Source of the DNA: Alsobacter soli
Lineage (GTDB): Bacteria; Pseudomonadota; Alphaproteobacteria; Rhizobiales; Beijerinckiaceae
Direction of reading: 5' to 3'
Assembly (NCBI GenBank): GCA_945883115.1
Contig: CAMCXA010000004.1
Span: forward strand, 1 to 64,000
Length of the DNA: 64,000 nucleotides
Shown: positions 34,705 to 43,274 of the stretch, in pieces
How the letters are laid out: every line of letters begins with the position of its first letter
Position numbering within the stretch: position 1 is the first letter of the stretch
Translations under genes and position numbers: made by a program
The notes under the pieces: model-generated
Told to the model about the DNA's origin: nothing
The model's input: the letters and a program-made list of their open reading frames with translations, nothing else
Databases searched by the model: none

Positions 34705-35919
34705 ATGAAAAAAGCAATAGAATCTCCGTTTGCCAAACAACCCAGCCGATATCTCGCTGATCGGACGATCCTGCAAATTATTCCGTCTCTTGAAGCGGGG
34801 GGAGCCGAGCGGACCACCGTCGATATCGCTGAAGGTTTGGCAAACCGCGGGGCAAGAGCTCTTGTGGCCACCGAAGGCGGTCGCCTAATCCCCGAACTTC
34901 AAGCAAAGGGCGGAATCTGGCTCCCCTTTCCTGCAGCGACAAAAAATCCATTCGGTATTCTTGCGAATGTGATGCGGTTACGAAGAATCTGCCTGCGAGA
35001 AGGCGTCGATATCATCCATGCACGCTCGCGGGCACCGGCTTGGACGGCGCTAATGACCGCGAAACTGCTAAATATTCCGTTTGTGACCACCTATCATGGC
35101 AGCTATGCCGGGCGTTCGGGCGTCAAAGTCCTCTATAACTCCGTCATGGCGCGGGGCGACGTCGTGATCGCGAATTCGTTCTACACCGCATCTCTGATCC
35201 GCGAATTGCATCCCTTCGCTGCCTCGAAAATCGTCGTCATTCATCGCGGCACGGATCTGAAGCATTTTCTTCCGTCTTCGGTTGATATTGCGCGGATCGA
35301 GCATTTGCGGGAGGAGTGGGGCGTTGATCGTCATCGCCGCATCATTCTGCTCGCCGCACGTCTGACGAATTGGAAAGGCCAAAAAGTTCTAATTCGCGCC
35401 GCAAAATTATTAGTTGATCGCGGCATGACAGATATTATGGTTATACTTGCAGGCGACCCCCAAGGACGCACACAATACGTCCGCGAGCTCGAATCGCTCA
35501 TCAGAGAACTTGATCTCAAAAATCATATAAAAATAACAGGCCACTGCACCGACATGCCGGCAGCCTTTGCAATATCAGCGGCAGTAGCCGTGCCTTCGAC
35601 AGAGCCCGAGGCTTTTGGTCGATCTGCCGTTGAGGCGCAAGCCATGGGAACCCCAGTAATTGTTAGCGATCTTGGAGCTGTTCCAGAGACGGTGTTGGCG
35701 ACCCCCGAACACCCTGAAGCGCTCCGTACCGGGTGGCGCGTTCCCGCAAACGACCCAATCACACTAGCAGAAGCACTCGAAAAGTCAATAAATTTAGGCC
35801 CGAATGCGCGTGAAACATTGGCCGACAACGCCCGAAAACATGTTGAGGCCCACTTTTCGCTCGGGCGGATGGTTGGAGATACACTGGATGTTTACGCTGC
35901 AATTTGTGATAGAATATAA
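34705..35919 (+). CDS. Glycosyltransferase family 4
   Basis: This GT-B glycosyltransferase of 404 residues has LEAGGAERTTVDIAEGL near residue 30, HARSRAPAWTAL and TTYHGSYAG in the acceptor domain, ILLAARLTNWKGQKVLI at the start of the donor domain and EPEAFGRSAVEAQAMGTPVI as the nucleotide-sugar motif. It is cytoplasmic or membrane-associated; the product could be a surface polysaccharide or lipid-linked glycan. No polysaccharide cluster surrounds it. It is followed by infC after 140 bases. Confidence 0.85.
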   Translation: MKKAIESPFAKQPSRYLADRTILQIIPSLEAGGAERTTVDIAEGLANRGARALVATEGGRLIPELQAKGGIWLPFPAATKNPFGILANVMRLRRICLREGVDIIHARSRAPAWTALMTAKLLNIPFVTTYHGSYAGRSGVKVLYNSVMARGDVVIANSFYTASLIRELHPFAASKIVVIHRGTDLKHFLPSSVDIARIEHLREEWGVDRHRRIILLAARLTNWKGQKVLIRAAKLLVDRGMTDIMVILAGDPQGRTQYVRELESLIRELDLKNHIKITGHCTDMPAAFAISAAVAVPSTEPEAFGRSAVEAQAMGTPVIVSDLGAVPETVLATPEHPEALRTGWRVPANDPITLAEALEKSINLGPNARETLADNARKHVEAHFSLGRMVGDTLDVYAAICDRI

Positions 35920-36059
35920 AATGAGCGAGAATGGTGCGTGATCTGTTGACATCGCGCCCGTTTATGTAATTTCATACGTGGGATAAACTGGCCGCGGAAT
36001 TGACCAAGAACGGATTTCCGTTTGAAATCGTCCAACGCCGATTAGAGGAGAATAAAGCC

Positions 36060-36602
36060 ATTCGCAGACCTATGAGAGCAGCGCCCATTCCGGTAAAGGA
36101 AGGGCCACGCGCCAACCGAGATATCCGTGGCGTTAGAGAAGTTCAGTTGATTGATGACACAGGCACAAATCAGGGCATCGTTTCGTTTTCGGATGCGATA
36201 GATTTGGCGGAGCAAGCGGGCCTTGATCTCGTTGAAATTGTGCCCAATGCGACACCTCCCGTCTGTAAAATATTGGATTACGGTCGCTTCCGCTTTCTTG
36301 AACAAAAGAAGGCCGCTGAAGCCCGAAAAAAGCAAAAAGTGGTTGAAATCAAGGAAATCAAGCTTCGACCAGGCATTGATGATCATGATTATGAAACCAA
36401 AATGAAAGCTGTACGCCGGTTTTTCGATGAGGGAGATAAGGTCAAGATCACACTTCGTTTCCGAGGCCGGGAAATGGCCCACCAAGAACTCGGGATGAAA
36501 CTGCTTGATCGAGTCAAGTTAGAAATGGCCGATATTTCGAAGATCGAGTCAGAGCCTTTACTTGAAGGGCGGCAAATGACCATGGTAATGGCACCACGCT
36601 AA
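36060..36602 (+). CDS. infC: Translation initiation factor IF-3
   Basis: IF-3 keeps 30S subunits free and checks initiator tRNA and start codons. The N-domain ([39 protein letters not shown]) leads by a Lys-rich linker to the C-domain ([32 protein letters not shown]). I place the start at ATT 36060: AGAGGAG stands 9 bases before it, and the product then begins MRRPMRAAP, like rhizobial IF-3. A rare AUU start allows IF-3 to repress its own translation, as in E. coli. ATG 36072 is the alternative. A terminator follows, and rpmI-rplT, its usual partners, are missing. Confidence 0.92.
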   Translation: MRRPMRAAPIPVKEGPRANRDIRGVREVQLIDDTGTNQGIVSFSDAIDLAEQAGLDLVEIVPNATPPVCKILDYGRFRFLEQKKAAEARKKQKVVEIKEIKLRPGIDDHDYETKMKAVRRFFDEGDKVKITLRFRGREMAHQELGMKLLDRVKLEMADISKIESEPLLEGRQMTMVMAPR

Positions 36603-36629
36603 ATCATGCGAAACTAAATATAATCGTGG

Positions 36630-36676
36630 TATTCGGTCGGCGCTCAAAATATCAAGCAAGACGACCGAATATTTTT
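36630..36676 (+). terminator. Rho-independent terminator of infC
   Basis: TATTCGGTCG (36630-36639) pairs perfectly with CGACCGAATA (36662-36671) and is followed by TTTTT. The 10-bp stem has a 22-base loop. It begins 28 bases after the infC stop, so the class II aldolase gene needs its own promoter or read-through. Confidence 0.75.
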
Positions 36677-36688
36677 GAAAGTAATACA

Positions 36689-37405
36689 ATGCCTTTACAA
36701 CCCGACCTCAGATCCGACCTTGCAGCAGCATTCAGGCTTGCCGCACACTATGAGTTCAATGAAGGCATCTGCAATCACTTTTCGGTAGCCCTTCCTGAGG
36801 GACCAGAGCGCTATCTCATCAATCCCTATGGAGTTCACTGGTCCGAGATGCGCCCGGAAAGCCTTTTGCTGATTGATGGCTCGGGATCAGTCATTGAAGG
36901 TGACGGAGAAGTTGAAGCCACCGCACGCAATATTCACATCTCCGGACATCGCGCCAATCCGAAGCATCTTTGCATTCTGCATACCCATATGCCGTTTGCC
37001 ACAAGCATCACTATGATTGAAAATGGCAGACTTGAAATGGCCCATCAGACTGCAGCCCGGTTTTTTGGGCGGACGGCATATGAGGAAGAGTTTGGCGGAT
37101 TTGCTCTTGACGAGTCAGAGGGCGAACGCATTGCGGGACAGGGTAAAAATCGTGGTGATGCGGACATTGTTTTTCTTGCCAATCATGGCGTTATGGTTGG
37201 CGGTCCGTCCGTAGCTGTAGCCTTTGACGACCTCTATTTTCTAGAACGCGCCTGCCGTCAACAAGTCTACGCGATGTCTACAGGACGGCCGTTGAAAATC
37301 ATTCCCGACAAAGAATGCCGACACACTGCTCGTCAATGGATGCAAGTACTCGAATTCCAAGCGACAGAGCATTTCAAAGCTCTGAAGCGCACGATTGGTG
37401 CGTAA
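36689..37405 (+). CDS. Class II aldolase/adducin family protein
   Basis: This 238-residue zinc-dependent aldolase-fold protein has the N-terminal AAHYEFNEGICNHFSV, the HTHMPFATSI metal His pair (of LHTHMP), a third His in ANHGVMVGGPS and the Glu in the same fold. Members include fuculose-phosphate aldolase, rhamnulose aldolase and decarboxylases. Lack of a typical FucA C-terminus leaves the reaction open. ATG 36689 is chosen because an earlier GTG (36626) lies inside the infC terminator. It converges with the UxaA-type dehydratase, with a hairpin between them. Confidence 0.8.
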   Translation: MPLQPDLRSDLAAAFRLAAHYEFNEGICNHFSVALPEGPERYLINPYGVHWSEMRPESLLLIDGSGSVIEGDGEVEATARNIHISGHRANPKHLCILHTHMPFATSITMIENGRLEMAHQTAARFFGRTAYEEEFGGFALDESEGERIAGQGKNRGDADIVFLANHGVMVGGPSVAVAFDDLYFLERACRQQVYAMSTGRPLKIIPDKECRHTARQWMQVLEFQATEHFKALKRTIGA

Positions 37406-37414
37406 CCAACGTGC

Positions 37415-37434
37415 GGCGGTCTGAATAGACCGCC
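37415..37434. terminator. Bidirectional terminator hairpin
   Basis: GGCGGTCT-GAAT-AGACCGCC is a perfect 8-bp stem with a four-base loop, placed between the stops of the aldolase gene (+) and the dehydratase gene (-). Confidence 0.65.
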
Positions 37435-37453
37435 TCGGTCACACTCCGATTAG

Positions 37454-38986
37454 TTACATCGTTGCGCCAACAACCCACGGCACAAATTCGGCGTCTCCGT
37501 AACCGAGTTCTTCCGACTTTGATCGTTCTCCGGATGCTACTTCCAGTATCTTTGAGAAGATTTCCTTGCCTTTGTCTTCGATCGAAACACCATCAAGAAC
37601 GTCACCGCAGTTGATATCCATATCCTCGGTCATCCGACGATACATTTCCGAGTTTGTAGCAAGCTTGATCGACGGTGTCGGCTTGCACCCATAGGCAGAG
37701 CCGCGGCCGGTCGTGAAGCAAAGAATATTGGCCCCGCCAGCAACCTGACCGGTTGCGGAGACTGGGTCGTAGCCGGGAGTATCCATAAAGACAAAGCCTT
37801 TTGTATCAACCTTTTCCGCGTACTCATAAACGCCAGTCATGGTCGTCGTTCCACCCTTGGCAGCGGCGCCCAGTGATTTTTCGAGAATGGTCGTCAACCC
37901 GCCAAGCTTATTACCCGGAGACGGATTATTGTTCATCGCCATCTTGTTTCGCTTGGTATAATCTTCCCACCAATGAATTCGTTGAACGAGCTTTTCACCA
38001 ATCGCACGGGTTGCAGCTCGGCGGGTCAAGAGATGCTCGGCGCCAAAAATCTCGGGCGTTTCAGACAAAATTGCCGTTCCGCCATGCCGCACCAACTCGT
38101 CAACAGCAGCACCAAGCGCGGGATTGGCTGTGATACCCGAATAGCCGTCCGACCCGCCACATTGGAGAGCAAGCATAAGCTCGGAGGCCGGAACTGTCTC
38201 TCGCTTCGCCTTGGAAGCAATCGGCAACATCGATTTAATCGCTTCAACACCCGCCGCAATTGTTTTCCGCGTCCCGCCGACTTCCTGAATGGTCATCGAG
38301 TGGAAAGTTTCGCTTTCTGAAATATTGTAAGCCTCTTTCCAGCGACTGATTTGAAACCCTTCACATCCCAGGCCCACCATAACGACGCCTGCAACGTTTG
38401 GATTTGTAGCGTATCCCCATTGGGTACGTTTCAGAATTTCATAGCCCTCGCCTTTAACATCAAGCGCACATCCGCCGCCCTGCACGAGAGGAATTACGCC
38501 ATCAATGTTCGGGTAGTCATTTAAGATACCGGAGCGATTGATTTCCTCAGCCATAAATCGCGCTGCCGTCGCCGAACAATTCACGGAAGTTAGAATTGCG
38601 ATGTAGTTTCGTGTACCAACAGAACCATTAGCCCGACGAAAGCCTTCAAACGTAGCTTGCTCGTGTAACGGCAAGATATCTTCTTTTCGCGCATCTTCCG
38701 CAAAGCGATAGTCTCGCTCGAATTCGTGAACGACAACATTTTGCTCGTGGACCCATTCACCGGGAGCGATAGCTTTGCTCGCAAAACCAATGATCTGACC
38801 AAATTTTACGATCGGAGCCTTCTCTGCTATCGCAGATATGGCCATTTTATGGCCCCGCGGAATACGGACTGTCGCTGTCGCACCATAGGCTCCGGCACCA
38901 GCGTCAATGGGATCAACCGCAGTCACAACATTATCGGAGGCGTTAAGCCGAAGCGTTCTCGGAGCATTTCCGGTAGGGGCGTTCAT
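37454..38986 (-). CDS. UxaA-family sugar-acid dehydratase (altronate/galactarate type)
   Basis: This Fe-dependent aldonic/aldaric acid dehydratase of 510 residues has an N-terminal SAF domain (about 10-90; RIPRGHKMAI, GEWVHEQNVVVHEF) and the UxaA/GarD catalytic part. Motifs are FRRANGSVGTRNYIAIL, ALQCGGSDGYSGITANPALG, NPSPGNKLGG and FTTGRGSAYG. These enzymes remove water from altronate or galactarate to give a 2-keto-3-deoxy acid. The neighbours across the promoter, a XylX-like dehydratase and a semialdehyde dehydrogenase, use exactly such products, so a pentonate or hexonate is the likely substrate. The true substrate is unknown. Confidence 0.87.
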   Translation of the reverse strand: MNAPTGNAPRTLRLNASDNVVTAVDPIDAGAGAYGATATVRIPRGHKMAISAIAEKAPIVKFGQIIGFASKAIAPGEWVHEQNVVVHEFERDYRFAEDARKEDILPLHEQATFEGFRRANGSVGTRNYIAILTSVNCSATAARFMAEEINRSGILNDYPNIDGVIPLVQGGGCALDVKGEGYEILKRTQWGYATNPNVAGVVMVGLGCEGFQISRWKEAYNISESETFHSMTIQEVGGTRKTIAAGVEAIKSMLPIASKAKRETVPASELMLALQCGGSDGYSGITANPALGAAVDELVRHGGTAILSETPEIFGAEHLLTRRAATRAIGEKLVQRIHWWEDYTKRNKMAMNNNPSPGNKLGGLTTILEKSLGAAAKGGTTTMTGVYEYAEKVDTKGFVFMDTPGYDPVSATGQVAGGANILCFTTGRGSAYGCKPTPSIKLATNSEMYRRMTEDMDINCGDVLDGVSIEDKGKEIFSKILEVASGERSKSEELGYGDAEFVPWVVGATM

Positions 38987-39041
38987 GATTATCTCCGCTC
39001 ATTTTGGTCAGATATCTGCTCAATCCTGAGCGTGATTACTA

Positions 39042-39059
39042 ATCGATAGCGCAATCGAT
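39042..39059. promoter_or_regulatory. Palindromic operator candidate
   Basis: ATCGATAGCGCAATCGAT is an 18-bp inverted repeat with a central GCGC and one mismatched pair. It lies 55 bases upstream of the dehydratase start, in the 204-base divergent promoter region shared with the XylX-like gene. Such symmetry suits a LacI-, GntR- or IclR-type repressor; no regulator gene is adjacent. Confidence 0.45.
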
Positions 39060-39190
39060 GGCATTCGCCAATAAGAACCGAACGTTCATTTTACTAAAAA
39101 ATGTTCCACGTAGTGTCATCATGATTTGATTTACCCGAAAAACATGGCAAGGGTTTTACCTAGCTTCAACATCGTTTGAGAAACAGCGAC

Positions 39191-40369
39191 ATGCCCAAAA
39201 TTGATCTTCAAACCCGAACTACCCTTCCTGCAGATGTGATGCTTGGCGCTCTTGCAGGGCGGGTATGGCGTCCAGACGTTAACGGGCCGTCGGTCGTTGC
39301 GATCCGACCAGAGGGTGTTGTTGATATTTCTCGATTATTTCCGACAATGCGCGATCTTTGTGAGGATAGTGACCCTGCTAGTGCTCTCCGAGCTGCTTCG
39401 GGCGAAAATATTGGCAAATTGGAAACTATTCTTGCGAATACATCTGCGGATCAACAAAATCCGGATAAACCATGGTTCATTGCTCCCAATGATCTGCAAG
39501 TCATCAAAGCGGCAGGAGTTACCTTTGCCGTTTCAATGCTTGAGCGTGTCATTGAAGAAAAGGCGCGTGGCGATTTTGCGGCGGCGGCAAAACTGAGAAG
39601 CGAAATTACATCGCTAATTGGCGATGATTTGTCGAAATTGAAGCCTGGTTCGCCGGAAGCAATGAAATTGAAGGACGTTTTGATCAGCCAAAACGCCTGG
39701 AGCCAGTATCTGGAAGTCGGAATTGGCCCTGATGCAGAGATTTTCACGAAGGCACCGTCGATGGCGGCCGTTGGGACAGGGGCTGACGCCGGTATTCATC
39801 CCATGTCGACTTGGAATAATCCCGAACCTGAAATCGTACTTATTGTAGCATCTACCGGAAAAATTGTTGGTGGTACGTTAGGAAATGATGTAAATCTGCG
39901 CGATGTCGAAGGACGATCTGCGCTTTTACTTGGAAAAGCAAAAGATAATAATGCGTCAGCTTGCGTCGGGCCGTTTTTCCGCTTCTTTGACGCTACTTTT
40001 TCACTTGATGACTTACGTTCAGCTGTCGTTACTGTTCGTGTTGATGGCGAGGACGGGTTTTCTCTTGAAGGCTCCTCATCAATCACGAAGATCAGCCGCG
40101 ACCTTGCGGATCTGGCTGGCCAAATGCTGAATAAGCATCATCAGTATCCTGACGGGGCTATCCTGTATACAGGAACAATGTACGCCCCCATCAAGGATCG
40201 TGATGCTCCCGGAAAAGGTTTCACGCACAAGGATGGTGATATTGTTACAGTATCAACACCGATGCTTGGCAGTCTTATTAACAGAATGAAAGCAACTGAT
40301 GCTTGCCCGCCTTGGACGTTTGGTACTTCACATCTTATGCGAAATCTCGCGAAACGGGGTTTGATCTAG
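39191..40369 (+). CDS. XylX-like 2-keto-3-deoxy-pentonate dehydratase (FAH family)
   Basis: This fumarylacetoacetate-hydrolase-fold enzyme of 392 residues resembles Caulobacter XylX, which converts 2-keto-3-deoxy-D-xylonate (or arabinonate) to alpha-ketoglutarate semialdehyde. Shared blocks are AAGVTFAVSMLERVIEE, WSQYLEVGIGPDAEIFTK, WNNPEPEIVLI (metal Glu), GNDVNLRDVEGRSALLL, AKDNNASACVGPFFR and HQYPDGAILYTGTMYAPI. The semialdehyde dehydrogenase needed for the next step follows 64 bases later. ATG 39191 is preferred to TTG 39176. Related FAH enzymes act on hexaric-acid derivatives, so the chain length of the substrate is not certain. Confidence 0.82.
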   Translation: MPKIDLQTRTTLPADVMLGALAGRVWRPDVNGPSVVAIRPEGVVDISRLFPTMRDLCEDSDPASALRAASGENIGKLETILANTSADQQNPDKPWFIAPNDLQVIKAAGVTFAVSMLERVIEEKARGDFAAAAKLRSEITSLIGDDLSKLKPGSPEAMKLKDVLISQNAWSQYLEVGIGPDAEIFTKAPSMAAVGTGADAGIHPMSTWNNPEPEIVLIVASTGKIVGGTLGNDVNLRDVEGRSALLLGKAKDNNASACVGPFFRFFDATFSLDDLRSAVVTVRVDGEDGFSLEGSSSITKISRDLADLAGQMLNKHHQYPDGAILYTGTMYAPIKDRDAPGKGFTHKDGDIVTVSTPMLGSLINRMKATDACPPWTFGTSHLMRNLAKRGLI

Positions 40370-40433
40370 ATTAATATTCGCGCGTTGTCTTTCATACAGT
40401 AACTCTAAAAACAATAGATCAGGAAAATATAAA

Positions 40434-41882
40434 ATGACCGAACTATACAAAAACTACATTAATGGTGAATGGGTCGAGGGCAATTCGGTTACTGTCAATA
40501 TCAATCCATCCGATACAAACGATATTATCGGCAATTATACGCGAGCAACGAAAGCTCAAACCGAAGAAGCCATTACTTCAGCAAAACACGCGTTTGCCAG
40601 CTGGTCGAGAACAACTCCCCAAGAGCGTTATGAAATTTTAAAGAAAGCGTCAGACGAGATTTTAGCTCGCAAAGATGAACTCGGCCGGCTTCTTTCTCGT
40701 GAAGAAGGGAAAACGCTTCCTGAAGGTATTGGAGAAGCAACCCGCGCGGGGCAAATATTTGCATTTTTTGCGGGCGAAGCGCTGAGATTAAATGGCGAAA
40801 TGGTTCCAAGTATTCGCCCGGGAGTTGGAATTGAAATAACTCGCGAGGCTGTCGGCGTTATTGGAATGATTACGCCTTGGAACTTTCCTATTGCTATTCC
40901 TGCTTGGAAAATTGCTCCCGCGCTAGCTTATGGCAATACAATCGTCTTCAAGCCTGCGGATCTTGTTCCCGGTTGCGGATGGGCTTTGGTTGATATTTTG
41001 GCCCGTGCAGGCCTGCCCAAAGGAGTTCTAAACCTCGTTATGGGCCGTGGATCGGAAGTCGGCCAGACAATCCTCGACCATAAGGACGTCAACGCCATCA
41101 CGTTTACGGGCTCGGTTGGTACGGGCCGCAAAGTGGCGGAAGCTGCCATTCGTTCGATGCCGATAAAGAAGATCCAGCTCGAAATGGGAGGCAAAAACCC
41201 GCTCATTGTTTTGGACGATGCCGACCTGAAAATCGCTGTAGAATCAGCGGTTAACGGTGCATTCTTTTCGACAGGACAGCGCTGTACGGCGTCGTCCCGT
41301 TTAATTGTTTCTGATGGAATCCATGACGCCTTCGTCGCGGCGCTCACGGACCGGCTTAAGGGGTTGAGCGTTGATAATGCGCTGAAGGCGGGAACTAATA
41401 TTGGCCCTGTCGTTGATCAAAACCAGCTGGATCAGGATCTTTCCTATATCGGGATCGGTCAAAAGGAAGGTGCAAGACTTGTTTGGGGTGGTGAACTATT
41501 GAATCGTGAAACACCCGGTTTTTACTTGCAACCTGCACTATTCACCGAAGTTTCGAACACGATGAGGATTGCCCGCGAAGAAATTTTCGGACCAGTTGGA
41601 GTAATCATTCGTGTTAAAGACTATGATGAAGCACTTTCTGTAGCAAATGATACAGAATTCGGGTTGTCGGCTGGCATTTGCACGACAAGCCTCAAATATG
41701 CTTCCCATTTCAAGAGAAACTCGGAAGCGGGCATGGTTATGGTCAATCTTCCGACAGCAGGCGTAGATTATCATGTACCGTTTGGTGGTAGAAAAGGGTC
41801 TAGCTATGGTTCCCGTGAGCAGGGTACTTATGCGAAGGAATTCTTTACTATCGTGAAGACGGCATATACATTTGCCGGATAA
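40434..41882 (+). CDS. Alpha-ketoglutarate semialdehyde dehydrogenase (ALDH family)
   Basis: This NAD(P)-dependent aldehyde dehydrogenase of 482 residues has TPWNFPIAIPAWKIAPALAYG, FTGSVGTGRKVAE (cofactor), catalytic Glu in LEMGGKNPL, catalytic Cys in GAFFSTGQRCTASSR and the EEIFGPVGVII bridge. The subfamily with this C-terminus (TAGVDYHVPFGGRKGSSYG) oxidises 2,5-dioxopentanoate to 2-oxoglutarate. It completes a Weimberg-type route with the preceding dehydratase. AGGAAA stands 8 bases before ATG. A large hairpin follows the stop. Confidence 0.87.
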   Translation: MTELYKNYINGEWVEGNSVTVNINPSDTNDIIGNYTRATKAQTEEAITSAKHAFASWSRTTPQERYEILKKASDEILARKDELGRLLSREEGKTLPEGIGEATRAGQIFAFFAGEALRLNGEMVPSIRPGVGIEITREAVGVIGMITPWNFPIAIPAWKIAPALAYGNTIVFKPADLVPGCGWALVDILARAGLPKGVLNLVMGRGSEVGQTILDHKDVNAITFTGSVGTGRKVAEAAIRSMPIKKIQLEMGGKNPLIVLDDADLKIAVESAVNGAFFSTGQRCTASSRLIVSDGIHDAFVAALTDRLKGLSVDNALKAGTNIGPVVDQNQLDQDLSYIGIGQKEGARLVWGGELLNRETPGFYLQPALFTEVSNTMRIAREEIFGPVGVIIRVKDYDEALSVANDTEFGLSAGICTTSLKYASHFKRNSEAGMVMVNLPTAGVDYHVPFGGRKGSSYGSREQGTYAKEFFTIVKTAYTFAG

Positions 41883-41927
41883 CATAAAATATTTATAGAT
41901 ACTTGTGATCTATGAAATCAATATTGG

Positions 41928-41958
41928 CCGCATTCCAGACCCTCGGGTCGGAATGCGG
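41928..41958 (+). terminator. Long hairpin after the ALDH gene
   Basis: CCGCATTCC pairs with GGAATGCGG and, inside, GACCC pairs with GGGTC across a two-base loop, with one unpaired A: 14 bp in all. No T-run follows, but the stability and its place 45 bases after the stop suggest transcription termination or mRNA protection. Confidence 0.5.
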
Positions 41959-42025
41959 TCCAACACTGGACACATTTAACTCCAATATTGGAAATTTTAT
42001 CGTTGCGATTCAAAGCAGCGTTTGT

Positions 42026-42066
42026 CGTGTTGGACGGTAAAACAGGGGGTTTTTCCGTCCAACACG
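42026..42066. terminator. Perfect 12-bp inverted repeat before the trpS end
   Basis: CGTGTTGGACGG (42026-42037) and CCGTCCAACACG (42055-42066) are exact inverse complements with a 17-base loop. An internal T-run (GGGGGTTTTT) lies on the + strand. It sits between convergent ALDH and trpS transcripts, so a bidirectional terminator is likely. TCCAATATTGGA, another exact palindrome, lies just upstream. Confidence 0.5.
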
Positions 42067-42096
42067 AACTGGTAACGAATTTGATCGGTGATCGCC

Positions 42097-42121
42097 GGCA
42101 GTCGACAGGAGTCGAACCTGC
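42097..42121 (-). other. tRNA 3'-end-like fragment
   Basis: On the minus strand GCAGG-TTCGACT-CCTGT has the stem and loop of a tRNA T-arm (TTCGA core), followed by seven bases resembling an acceptor 3' strand. The upstream part cannot form an anticodon arm and no CCA is encoded, so it is not a functional tRNA. It may be a remnant of an integration site or a chance match. Confidence 0.2.
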
Positions 42122-42152
42122 CCCAATCTGAAGACTTCCAACCCCGAATGAT

Positions 42153-43190
42153 CTAGCTCCGGATGAAGCCGAGAATGTCTTTAACGGAGTCCATCGTCCT
42201 GCGCGCCAGTTTCTCGGCACGAGCCGAACCGTCCGCGAGGATCGCGTCGATCGACGCCGGATCGGACTGAAGCCGTTTCATCTCGGAACCGATCGGGCCG
42301 AGCTTCGAGACGGACAAATCGACCAGAGCCGCTTTGAAGGTTGAGAACTGTCCCCCGCCGAAATCACGCAGCACGCTCTCCTTGTCGATGTCGGACAGGG
42401 CGGCAAAGATGCCGACCAGATTATCCGCCTCGGGGCGATCTTCCAGCCCCGCCTCTTCAGAGGGCAAAGGTTCAGGGTCTGTTTTGGCCCGGCGGATCTT
42501 CTGGGCCACGGTATCGGCGTCATCCGTCAGGTTGATCCGGGAATTATCAGAAGGGTCGGACTTGGACATCTTCTTTGTGCCGTCGCGCAGGCTCATGACT
42601 CGTGTTGCCGGGCCTTGAATGAGCGGCTCCGGCAACGGGAAGAAGGCGTCCCCAAAGCCGTGATAGGCGATGGAGTCGACGAAATCATTGTTAAACTTCT
42701 GGGCAATATCCCGCGAAAGCTCGAGATGCTGCTTTTGATCTTCGCCGACGGGAACATGGGTTGCGCGGTAGACAAGAATATCGGCGGCCATCAAGGCGGG
42801 ATAGGCATAGAGGCCGACGGATGCGTTTTCGCGGTCCTTGCCGGCTTTTTCCTTGAATTGCGTCATCCGGTTGAGCCAGCCGAGGCGTGCCGTGCAATTG
42901 AAAATCCAGGCCAATTCCGCGTGTTGAGGAACCTGACTCTGGTTGAAGATGATGTGCTTCTTCGGGTCGATGCCGCAGGCGATGAAAGCGGCGGTTACTT
43001 CACGAATGTTTGCCGTAAGCGCTTTCGGATCTTGCGGGACCGTGATGGCGTGCAGATCCACGACACAATAAATGCAGTCATGGCTTTCCTGAAGCGCCAC
43101 GAATTTCGTGATTGCGCCCAGATAATTACCGAGATGCAGATTTCCGGTCGGCTGAACGCCGGAAAACACCAATTCCTTGAAACTCGCCAT
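42153..43190 (-). CDS. trpS: Tryptophan--tRNA ligase
   Basis: This class Ic synthetase of 345 residues charges tRNA-Trp. The N-terminal [18 protein letters not shown] contains the HIGH-like NLHLGNYLG, followed by VVDLHAIT. The KMSKS loop is [15 protein letters not shown] near residue 220. Length and motifs match alphaproteobacterial TrpRS. ATG 43190 is preferred over the TTG one codon upstream; GGGGA lies about 9-12 bases away. It is a single gene here, not linked to murJ as in some rhizobia (from memory). Confidence 0.94.
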   Translation of the reverse strand: MASFKELVFSGVQPTGNLHLGNYLGAITKFVALQESHDCIYCVVDLHAITVPQDPKALTANIREVTAAFIACGIDPKKHIIFNQSQVPQHAELAWIFNCTARLGWLNRMTQFKEKAGKDRENASVGLYAYPALMAADILVYRATHVPVGEDQKQHLELSRDIAQKFNNDFVDSIAYHGFGDAFFPLPEPLIQGPATRVMSLRDGTKKMSKSDPSDNSRINLTDDADTVAQKIRRAKTDPEPLPSEEAGLEDRPEADNLVGIFAALSDIDKESVLRDFGGGQFSTFKAALVDLSVSKLGPIGSEMKRLQSDPASIDAILADGSARAEKLARRTMDSVKDILGFIRS

Positions 43191-43274
43191 CAACCCAATC
43201 CCCCGCCAGACGACGCGTTATGACAATCGTTTATCAGGCTTGCAAGCCTGTTCGTTTTCCATCGCCCCGGTGGC

